From Brucella pseudintermedia (GTDB taxonomy: Bacteria > Pseudomonadota > Alphaproteobacteria > Rhizobiales > Rhizobiaceae): a stretch of 64,000 bases of DNA. The translations under genes were made by a program, and so were the position numbers. Below the pieces are notes generated by a model that worked only from the letters and a program-made list of their open reading frames with translations, was not told where the DNA came from and searched no databases. The DNA is taken from contig NZ_WBWE01000015.1 of assembly GCF_008932435.1 (NCBI RefSeq), positions 59,391 to 123,390 of the forward strand. The letters run 5' to 3'. Positions 1 through 7,370 of this stretch are shown here, piece after piece. The first letter of the stretch is position 1, and each line of letters begins with the position of its first letter.

Positions 1-1541
1 GCGTGAACCGGCCCGCGCCTTGAGACGCTTAAGAACATCACCGGCGGTCGCGCTGTCGAGACCTTCGGTCGGCTCATCCAGCAACCAGAGCGGCGCATCG
101 GTCAGAAACAGCCGCGCAAGGGCCAGACGACGCGCCTGTCCACCTGACAGCCCCAGACCGCCCTCGCCCAGCATTGCGTCCAAACCGGCAGGCAGTTGCC
201 GGATAAATGTCCCGAGGCCGGCGGCGTCCAGCGCATCCAACAGTTCCTGATCGCTTGCATCGGCGCGCGCCAGCCGCAGATTGTCGCGAAGACTGTCCTG
301 AAAAAGCTCGGTCCGCTGGGTGAGAAGGCGCGTGGGCAACACCGCGATGCTGCCCTGTCTTGCCGGAATCTCTCCGGCGAGCAGAGCGAACAGGGTCGAT
401 TTGCCTGCACCGCTTGTGCCGACGATGGCAACACGCTCCCCGGCGACAATATCGAGCGTGATATTTTTCAGGGCATCACGGTCAGTACCTTCATGGCGAA
501 CGAACAGGTTTTTCAGCTCAGCTGCCACGCCGCTCACCGGCCCTTGGACCAGTGCGGATTGGACGTCATCCGCCAGTTGAGGCGCGACACGCTTTGCAGC
601 AAGGACCGTGCGACCAAGTTCCATCGCGCCGCGCCGCAATGCCGAGAAGGGTTCCATCGCACCGAGAATGACAAGCATTGCAAGCGCGGCCACAGGCGCG
701 CCGATGGTCTGCGCCTGCATCAGCAATCCAACCGCCACAAGGCCACCCGCAAGCAGGACTGCGTGAACAATGCCGAAACCGGCCCCGGCAACAATCTCTA
801 TGCGGTTCAGCTTGCGATCCGACGCGGCGACATAGCCATCGGCACGGGCCAATGCCAGCTTTTGATCTTCGAGCCGTCCCGCCATCAGAAGATCGGTTTG
901 ACCAGCCACAAGATCGACTGTGCGGGCGCGCAGTGCTTCCGTGCCTTTGGCACGCCGGCGCATGGATTTTTCGGAAATGCGGCCGGCAGCAAGCGGAATG
1001 CAAAGGCCCGCCGCGAGCAGGATAATCGCTACCAGCAACCCGAAGGTCGGGCTCATCAGGCCGAGCGCGATACCGGCAACAAGTGCGGTGGCGAGCGCGG
1101 CCCCGATGGGCACTACCACACGCAGATAAAGCGAATCCAGCGCATCGATGTCTGCGGTCAAACGGAAGAGAAGATGCGCCGGACGTTTCAAAAGTGCATT
1201 CGCAGCACTTGGGCGCGCCCAGCTGCGAAACAGCTTTTCGCGCAATGCCGCGAGGATCGCGAGCGTTGCATCATGGGTGACGAGCCGTTCGAGATAGCGC
1301 GAACCGGTGCGCAGGATCGCAAGCAAACGGATACCGGCGGCGGGTGCGAAAACATCGAACACGACTGCCGTGGCGCTGCTCAGGCCCGCAATCGCCGTTG
1401 CGGTGATGAACCAGCCCGACAGGCCAAGAAGTGCAATACCGGCGAGGACGGTTACTGTTGCCGTTGCGATACCGGCGAGGAGAGCCGTTCCCTTGGTGCG
1501 AAAAAAGAGCCGCAGGATTGGCTGCAATGACTGGAAGCCAT
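1..1541 (-). CDS. cydC: CydC, thiol/haem ABC exporter subunit (3' end cut by window)
   Basis: Half of the CydDC heterodimeric ABC exporter, which moves glutathione/cysteine (and binds haem) and is needed to assemble cytochrome bd oxidase. Reading the minus strand from the ATG at 1541 gives an N-terminal membrane domain with several hydrophobic helices, then a nucleotide-binding domain with Walker A GTSGAGKST, signature LSGGQ and Walker B LWLLDEPTEGLD. The frame is still open at base 1, so the last residues lie outside. The start directly abuts the cydD stop (TGA then ATG), so the two are translationally coupled; cydAB probably follow to the left, as in other Brucellaceae (inference). Long plus-strand frames here are shadows. 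Confidence 0.93.
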
Positions 1542-3290
1542 TCATTCGGCAGCCCTCCTCTGCCAGAGCGGACCATTGCTCGCGCCGCCATCCAGACGAA
1601 CGATGCGATCCATCCTGCACGCAAAGGTTTCGTCGTGCGTTGCGACGATCAGCGTCTTGCTCTTGGCAAGTTTCAGAAGGCTGTCGGCAATGAGCGCTGC
1701 CGTTTCCTGATCGAGATGCGCGGTGGGTTCATCGGCCAGAATAATATCTGCGCCGGGATCGACAGCCGCACGGGAAAGCGCCAGCCGCAGGGCTTCGCCG
1801 CCGGAAATTCCGGCTCCGTTCTCGCCGACAAGGCCGTTGCCCGTGACGCCCAGAACATGGCCGAGTGCCATATCGTCGATGATGGTTTTGGTTGTTGCAA
1901 GGTCGGCTGGTCGACCTAGTGTGATATTCTGGCGGGCGGAACCGGCAAAGATATGCGGTTTCTGTCCGATCCAGCTCATCCTTGCGCGGAGCGCGCTCGC
2001 CGTTTCTTCTGTCAGCGCGATACCGCCGATCTCGACCCTGCCAGCCTGTGGAGCCGTCAGCCCGGCAATGAGCGCCAGAACGGTCGATTTTCCATAGCCG
2101 CTTGGCGCGAGCAGCGCTACGTGTTCCCCCGCCTCGATATGAAGACTGAACCGGTCGAGTACCGTGGCTCCAGCTCCGTAACCAAAGCCGATATTGTGCA
2201 GGGCAACCGTGGGAGTCTCCCGTGTAGCTGCCTGATTTGCACCCTTTCCGACAACTGACATGGGGTGCTCGGCAAGCTTTTCCAGCGCGTCGATGGATGC
2301 TTCGCCTGCCGCACGGTCGTGCCAGACGGCTGACAGATCGCGCAAGGGCTCGAAGAATGCAGGTGACAGAAGCAGGACGAAAAGACCTTCCGCCAGGGTC
2401 AGCTTGTGCCCCCACGCTCCGAAGTTGAGCTGGCCCAGTAAATGAAAGCCGATATAGACCGCAACCATGGCGACACCGATTGCAGCGAAAAGTTCGAGCA
2501 CTGCGGACGACAGAAAAGCAATGCGCAGGACGGCCATCGTTTTTGAACGCAAGGTTTCGGCGTTCTCGCGCAATCGGTTTGCGGTCGCATCCACTGCATG
2601 GAACGTGCGGATCGTTGCAAGGCCGCGCAGTCGGTCGAGCAGAAAACCGTTCATGCCGCCAAGGGCGACGAGTTGCTTTTCGCTCGCGGCTTTAGCGCGC
2701 CAGCCGATCAGCGCCATGAAGATCGGTATCAGCGGCGCGGCGACCATCAGGACAAGCGCCGCGGCCCAGGAATACCAGAGCACGACCGCAAGTATAGCCA
2801 ATGGAACCAGCATGACGCGAATGCGCACCGGGACGAAACGCGAAAGATAGGGAACGACCATCTCCGCCTGTTCGGCGAGAATACTTGCCACCTCGCCCGA
2901 CGACGGGCGCGTCACATCGAGCGGCGAACGCTCCGCAAGCGCAGAAACGGCATTGGTCCGCAGCCGGGAAAGCTCCAGCCTCGCGGCATCGAATGCCTTC
3001 GCCGCACCCGCGCTGTCGAGAATGCTGCGCAGGCAACCGAGTATGAAAATGCCTGCTGCACTATAATAGATGGAAATATTGAAGCCGGTGTCGGCCAATC
3101 GTCCGATGGCATAGGCCAGAAATCCCGCTTGCGGCAGCCACAAAATTGCGGCCAGCGCCTGAAGATATGCCCCCCGCTTCAGCAAGGACGGAACAGAACG
3201 ACGCTGCAGGCGGCGCGAGCCTTGCTCTTTGCCTGCCGCTTCGCCGACTTCTGCCGTCAATGTTTCCGTTCGGGGGACAACGGATGTCAC
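1542..3290 (-). CDS. cydD: CydD, thiol/haem ABC exporter subunit
   Basis: 582 residues, the usual size for CydD. The N-terminal ~330 residues are an ABC exporter membrane domain. The C-terminal ATPase has Walker A APSGYGKST (about residue 405), signature ISGGE (about 500), Walker B IILADEPT and the H-loop ATHD. It pairs with CydC encoded immediately downstream to export reduced thiols for cytochrome bd biogenesis in the inner membrane/periplasm. Its ATG overlaps the stop of the upstream regulator gene by four bases (ATGA), making regulator-cydD-cydC one operon. Function follows from family knowledge; the motifs are visible directly. Confidence 0.94.
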   Translation of the reverse strand: MTSVVPRTETLTAEVGEAAGKEQGSRRLQRRSVPSLLKRGAYLQALAAILWLPQAGFLAYAIGRLADTGFNISIYYSAAGIFILGCLRSILDSAGAAKAFDAARLELSRLRTNAVSALAERSPLDVTRPSSGEVASILAEQAEMVVPYLSRFVPVRIRVMLVPLAILAVVLWYSWAAALVLMVAAPLIPIFMALIGWRAKAASEKQLVALGGMNGFLLDRLRGLATIRTFHAVDATANRLRENAETLRSKTMAVLRIAFLSSAVLELFAAIGVAMVAVYIGFHLLGQLNFGAWGHKLTLAEGLFVLLLSPAFFEPLRDLSAVWHDRAAGEASIDALEKLAEHPMSVVGKGANQAATRETPTVALHNIGFGYGAGATVLDRFSLHIEAGEHVALLAPSGYGKSTVLALIAGLTAPQAGRVEIGGIALTEETASALRARMSWIGQKPHIFAGSARQNITLGRPADLATTKTIIDDMALGHVLGVTGNGLVGENGAGISGGEALRLALSRAAVDPGADIILADEPTAHLDQETAALIADSLLKLAKSKTLIVATHDETFACRMDRIVRLDGGASNGPLWQRRAAE

Positions 3291-3871
3291 TCTCGCTTAG
3301 GCTCCTTTTTGGCCGATGTTCGTCCGCGCCCGAGCGCCACGATCCTGTCCGTGGTTTCAAGGAAGCGGGTCACCTTGGCGCCAAGCGCCAGAAGACTGGT
3401 CAAACGGTCTGTATCCAGCCGCTTGACGTCGTCGTACCAGTTGGTCAGTCTTTCGATCAGGCCGTACATGTCCTTCATGCGATCCTGCGCATAAAGATCG
3501 CTGTCACCCTGCGGCTGTTCCATCAGGATCTCGCGCAGAACGGTGAGCGTAGGATCGATTTCGCGCTTCTTGCGCTCCTCGGCGAGCGTGCGCAGGATCT
3601 GCCACACGTCGTCAGGCGTCGTGAAGAAATCACGGCGATCACCCGGGATGTGCTTGAGCAACACCAGGTTCCAGCCTTGCAGTTCGCGGATACCCATGGA
3701 AACGTTCGACCGCGACACGCCGAGAGCATCGACGATCTGGTCGGCGCAAAGAGGCTCAGGCGATATATAAAGAAGCGCATATATCTGCCCTACGGTGCGG
3801 TTGATGCCCCAACGGCTGCCCATCTCCCCGAAGTGGAGCACGAACGACTGAACGATTGGCGACAATTCCAA
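3287..3871 (-). CDS. GbsR/MarR-type winged-helix regulator of the cyd operon
   Basis: 194 residues. Residues ~20-95 form a winged helix with the recognition-helix-like stretch ALGVSRSNVSMGIRELQ, typical of GbsR-like members of the MarR superfamily. The best start is a TTG at 3871 preceded by GGGAGAG; no in-frame ATG with a comparable ribosome site lies nearby. It is the first gene of the cydDC operon, overlapping cydD by four bases, so it is likely an autoregulatory repressor responding to redox, oxygen or a small ligand (inference). A palindrome sits just upstream of the start and is a candidate operator. Confidence 0.85.
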   Translation of the reverse strand: MELSPIVQSFVLHFGEMGSRWGINRTVGQIYALLYISPEPLCADQIVDALGVSRSNVSMGIRELQGWNLVLLKHIPGDRRDFFTTPDDVWQILRTLAEERKKREIDPTLTVLREILMEQPQGDSDLYAQDRMKDMYGLIERLTNWYDDVKRLDTDRLTSLLALGAKVTRFLETTDRIVALGRGRTSAKKEPKRE

Positions 3872-3889
3872 AATTCTCTCTCCCGTAAA

Positions 3890-3905
3890 TTCTGAATTTT
3901 CAGAA
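3890..3905. promoter_or_regulatory. Palindromic operator candidate ahead of the cyd regulator
   Basis: TTCTGAA-TT-TTCAGAA is a perfect 7-base inverted repeat in AT-rich DNA, 18 bases upstream of the TTG start. A related half-site (TTACTGAA) follows at about 3907-3914. Position and symmetry fit autoregulation by the GbsR-like protein; binding is inferred. Confidence 0.5.
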
Positions 3906-4260
3906 ATTACTGAAATCCAGATAATTCAAATGATCTGTTCCTTCAATCAGCTCGCCTCCGGCACAGGTCCGAATGGACAATTGGCCGCAGCCCCGGGACA
4001 CTCCTCCAAATGCCCTAAGGGACGATAGGCCGCTGCATCCCGCTCCGCGGTCGTTGGCAGTGATGCAAGGGATTCGGCAAATGGCAGATAATGTTTCCGG
4101 TCGGCAGGATAGCCGGTCTTGAAGCGAACTCCAAAACAGGTCTCCGGTCAGCCCGAAAGCGACAGCCGCCATTTCCTCGCGGAGCTGGCGGTTTTCCCCA
4201 TTTGGTGCGGCGGAAAACGCTGGCTTTCCGCCCTCTCCGCACCCTCGAACATCATACCGA
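3906..4260. other. Intergenic region between the mrp operon and the cyd regulator
   Basis: About 355 bases with no convincing gene. Short frames here lack ribosome sites, family resemblance or codon bias. It should hold the promoter of the regulator/cyd operon on its left and the 3' end of the mrp transcript on its right. A hairpin (GGCGGAAA at 4209-4216 pairing with TTTCCGCC at 4225-4232) lies 28 bases past the mrpG stop. It could end the mrp transcript, but no U-rich tail follows on that strand, so an intrinsic terminator is uncertain. Confidence 0.5.
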
Positions 4261-4614
4261 CTAAAGCGGGTCGGAAGATGAAGGCAGCTCCTTGCTGTCC
4301 TGCGTTCTGTCGCGATGGATCACGGCGCGGCTGAGCAGCATGAGCGTTACCGGCGTTGTGACAACCACAAAGACGGTAATGACCACTTCATGCAGAATCG
4401 GCTTCGATTGCAAGATGGAGAAAAATATAATCGACGCGATCAGGATGCCGCCCGCCCCGAACGACGAGCCGAGCGTGGGAGCATGAACACGCTCGTAAAA
4501 GCTTTTGAAGCGGACAAGGCCGATGCATCCCACAAGCGTCAGGAATGCCCCGCCGAGCAGAAAAAACGAAATGACAATAGCGGCCCAGACAGGAATTTCG
4601 CCGGCATTGATCAT
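4261..4614 (-). CDS. mrpG: Mrp Na+(K+)/H+ antiporter subunit G
   Basis: 117 residues with three hydrophobic segments and the MnhG/PhaG pattern (GxxFLTLVGCIGLVRFKSFYERVHAPT). Smallest-subunit family of the Mrp hetero-oligomeric cation/proton antiporter in the inner membrane. The ATG at 4614 overlaps the mrpF stop by four bases. It is the last gene of the operon, in the canonical order A(B)CDEFG. A longer upstream extension of this frame only shadows mrpF. Confidence 0.93.
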   Translation of the reverse strand: MINAGEIPVWAAIVISFFLLGGAFLTLVGCIGLVRFKSFYERVHAPTLGSSFGAGGILIASIIFFSILQSKPILHEVVITVFVVVTTPVTLMLLSRAVIHRDRTQDSKELPSSSDPL

Positions 4615-4892
4615 TCGATCACCTCCCCGCGCATGAGGAATTTGGACAGCGCCACGGTAGCAACAAAGCCCAGAAGAGCGATAATCAGCGCCGCTTCGAA
4701 ATAAATGATGCTGCCCGTGCGTATGCCGAATGTAATCAGGAGCAGCAACGCGTTGAGGTAAAGCGCATCGGTCGCGAGAATGCGATCCTGCGCGCGCGGC
4801 CCGACCAGAAGCCTGTAGACCGCGCAAGCCATGGCGCCGAGAAGCATCAGTTGGGCGGCAAGCAGGGACCAGAAGATGATGACTGCGCTCAT
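4611..4892 (-). CDS. mrpF: Mrp antiporter subunit F
   Basis: 93 residues, three predicted membrane helices, with the MnhF/PhaF hallmark VGPRAQDRILATDAL followed by a hydrophobic core. Part of the Mrp/Pha monovalent cation/proton antiporter. Overlaps mrpE upstream and mrpG downstream by four bases each, so expression is translationally coupled. Confidence 0.92.
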   Translation of the reverse strand: MSAVIIFWSLLAAQLMLLGAMACAVYRLLVGPRAQDRILATDALYLNALLLLITFGIRTGSIIYFEAALIIALLGFVATVALSKFLMRGEVIE

Positions 4893-5404
4893 GCGGATTT
4901 CTCCCCCTCGATGAGGTCGGCGGCTGTGAATATCTTGATGAGCCTTTGCTCATACCTTCCCTTGATCGTATCCCGCCACGCCTGCGCATCGTCCAGATCA
5001 AGCACGTGAATCGTCAACTCGCGCCTGGCGGCGTTATAATCCACCCATGCCGTACCCGGCGTCGCAGTGATTATGCAGGCGAGAACGGCAAGCGCGGTCC
5101 GGTTTTCCAGATCGAGCTGGATAACGACGAAGCCCGGACGCCGCTTGCGCTTGCGCGACAGGATGATCCCCGCAACGGCAATATTCGAGTGCAATATGTC
5201 ATAGCTCATGGCTCCAAACAGCCAGAGCATCGTCGGGATCGAGCGAATATGGTTCTTCTGCGGCTGCAAGGCCGTCATGATCAGGCACGCAGCGATGGCG
5301 ATGATCGCGCCGAGCAGGAGCTGTGCCCGTGTAAAGCCATTCAAAAGCAGCCAGAACAAAAGCAGCGAGGCGAACAGAAGCGGGTAAGGAAGGATTTTCT
5401 TCAC
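4889..5404 (-). CDS. mrpE: Mrp antiporter subunit E
   Basis: 171 residues. Two N-terminal hydrophobic helices precede a cytoplasmic domain with the conserved MnhE segment containing TPGTAWVDYN and a VLDLDD stretch. The start is GTG at 5404, embedded in the mrpD stop (GTGA), a tight coupling arrangement. Structural/assembly subunit of the antiporter. Confidence 0.92.
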   Translation of the reverse strand: MKKILPYPLLFASLLLFWLLLNGFTRAQLLLGAIIAIAACLIMTALQPQKNHIRSIPTMLWLFGAMSYDILHSNIAVAGIILSRKRKRRPGFVVIQLDLENRTALAVLACIITATPGTAWVDYNAARRELTIHVLDLDDAQAWRDTIKGRYEQRLIKIFTAADLIEGEKSA

Positions 5405-7032
5405 TGTGCCTCCTCCGTTTGCATGCCAGCACGCGGCGCATTGAGAACACTGCTGATATAGGATGCGGGATTGTGCAGCGAACGCGCCGTTTCATCCATG
5501 TAGCGCATCGCCGGACCGGCTGCGATCGTCAGCGCGAGACAGATTGCCAGAAGTCCCGCAATCGGGACGACTTCGCGCACGAGAACGCGCGGCACATTGC
5601 CTTCGAGCGAAGCCCAGAAGGTGCGGATGCCGGTGCGCGTCATCGCGATAAGCGCCGACAGTCCGGACAGGAGGATGAGCGCGACCAGTGTCCAGCTCGC
5701 CGGGCTGACAGGCATCGCGAGCTGCGGTGTCGGACCGTCACCGTTGAAGACGGCTGCAAGGATAAGGAACTTTGCAATGAAGCCCGAAAATGGCGGAAGG
5801 CCGATCAGCAATATGGCGCAGATCCCGAAGAACGTGCCAAGGACTGCAAGCGTTGCCGGCAGCACGGCACCGATCTCGTCTTCCTCTTCTTCCTCCTCAT
5901 CGTCACCATAGGCTTCCATGGTAACGGCAAGAACGTTGGCGGCCGCGTCCTGCCCGCGTTCGATCAATTCGATGAGCAGGAAGAAGGCTGCAATGGTGAG
6001 CGTCGAACTGACCATGTAGAAAAGTGCGGCACCCGTCATGGCGGTGTTGCCGCTGCCGATAGCGGCCAACAAGGTGCCGGAGGATACAAGAATGCTGTAG
6101 CTTGCGAGCCGTCCCATCGCCTGCGATGCGACGACGCCAATCAGGCCGAAGGCAAGCGTTACCATCCCGCCGAAATAAAGCCAGTCGTTGCCGAAGCCAT
6201 AGGAGGAACCTGCGCCGATGCCGAACATCAGCGGCGACAGGCGCAGAAGGACGTAGATACCGACCTTGCTCATGATGGCGAAGACCGCCGCAACCGGTGC
6301 CGCTGCTGCCGTATAAGTCGGGGCGAGCCAGAAATTGAGCGGCCACATGCCTGCCTTGACGAGAAACGCTACACCAAGAACCGCCGCGCCTGCCTCAAGA
6401 AGCATTCGATCTTCGGGTGCGACCTGCGAAATCTTCTGCGCAAGATCGGCCATGTTCAACGTGCCGGTAACCCCATAGATCAGGCTGACGCCGATCAGGA
6501 ACAGTGATGAAGCAACCAGATTGACAGCGATATAATGCATCCCGGCCTTTACACGGGCGGGACCGGACCCATGCAGCGCCAGACCATAGGAAGCAGCCAG
6601 CATCACTTCAAAGAACACGAAAAGGTTGAACAGGTCGCCGGTCAGGAATGCACCGTTCAGCCCCATCAGCAGAAGCTGGAATATCGTATGGAAATGCGGA
6701 CTGGCTTTGTGCCAATGGGCAAGCGCGAAGCTGAGCGACGCCATGCCAAGCAGGCTCGTCAGCACCAGCATGAGGGCCGCGAGGCGATCCAGCACCAGCA
6801 CGATGCCGAATGGCGCTGGCCAGTTGCCGATCAGGTAAACCAGGGCGTCGGGCGCCTTCTCGCTCGCCATGCCTGCAAGCGTGATGGCAATTGCGATCAG
6901 CCCCAGGGTGGAGATGGAGTTGATGGCCATCTTAAGCTTGCGCTTGCGTTCATCGAACAGCAACAGCACAGCCGCCGTGAGGAGCGGCAGGACGATTGGT
7001 GCGACGATGAGATGTGTTTTCCAGTCTAACAT
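5401..7032 (-). CDS. mrpD: Mrp antiporter subunit D (proton-pumping-NADH-dehydrogenase-like)
   Basis: 543 residues with about 14 membrane helices, homologous to the proton-translocating ND2/4/5 (NuoL/M/N) subunits. The motifs NLFVFFEVMLAASYGL and FLVKAGMWPLNFWLAPTY around residues 130-250 are the conserved antiporter-like core with the essential Glu and Lys. An acidic run of ten consecutive Asp/Glu residues (about residues 377-386) sits in a loop between helices and is unusual for the family. Starts one base inside the mrpC stop. Confidence 0.95.
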   Translation of the reverse strand: MLDWKTHLIVAPIVLPLLTAAVLLLFDERKRKLKMAINSISTLGLIAIAITLAGMASEKAPDALVYLIGNWPAPFGIVLVLDRLAALMLVLTSLLGMASLSFALAHWHKASPHFHTIFQLLLMGLNGAFLTGDLFNLFVFFEVMLAASYGLALHGSGPARVKAGMHYIAVNLVASSLFLIGVSLIYGVTGTLNMADLAQKISQVAPEDRMLLEAGAAVLGVAFLVKAGMWPLNFWLAPTYTAAAAPVAAVFAIMSKVGIYVLLRLSPLMFGIGAGSSYGFGNDWLYFGGMVTLAFGLIGVVASQAMGRLASYSILVSSGTLLAAIGSGNTAMTGAALFYMVSSTLTIAAFFLLIELIERGQDAAANVLAVTMEAYGDDEEEEEEDEIGAVLPATLAVLGTFFGICAILLIGLPPFSGFIAKFLILAAVFNGDGPTPQLAMPVSPASWTLVALILLSGLSALIAMTRTGIRTFWASLEGNVPRVLVREVVPIAGLLAICLALTIAAGPAMRYMDETARSLHNPASYISSVLNAPRAGMQTEEAQ

Positions 7033-7370
7033 CAGTTCTCCTTGCCGTCCACGTGGTCCGTACGTGTCAACCCGCGTGAGGCGAGCAGCACGACAAGGAA
7101 AAGTGCGGTCATTGCGAAGCCGATGACGATTGCAGTCAGCACGAGCGCCTGCGGCACGGGATCGGTATATTGCGTGGCCTGAACATCGACACCGCTATCG
7201 AGCACAGGAGCTGCATTGGTGCGCAGACGCCCCATCGAGAAGATGAAGAGATTGACGGCGTAGGAAACCAGCGACAGGCCAATCGCCACCTGAAAGGTGC
7301 GCGGGCGAAGAATGAGCCACACGCCGGATGCCATCAGCACGCCGATTGCCAGAGCAAGAACGAGTTCCAT
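7032..7370 (-). CDS. mrpC: Mrp antiporter subunit C
   Basis: 112 residues, three helices, NuoK-like. The conserved segment with DPVPQALVLTAIVIGFAMTA is diagnostic of MnhC/PhaC. Overlaps the upstream mrpA stop by one base (TGATG) and the downstream mrpD start by one base. Forms the membrane module of the antiporter with A and D. Confidence 0.94.
   Translation of the reverse strand: MELVLALAIGVLMASGVWLILRPRTFQVAIGLSLVSYAVNLFIFSMGRLRTNAAPVLDSGVDVQATQYTDPVPQALVLTAIVIGFAMTALFLVVLLASRGLTRTDHVDGKEN

Noticed and set aside
196..1530. 444-codon open frame on the plus strand
   Set aside because: Antisense shadow of cydC, which shows all ABC motifs on the minus strand; the product is Arg/Gln/Cys-rich with no family pattern.
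3900..4172. 90-codon minus frame in the cyd/mrp gap
   Set aside because: No ribosome site, irregular codon use, no recognisable domain.
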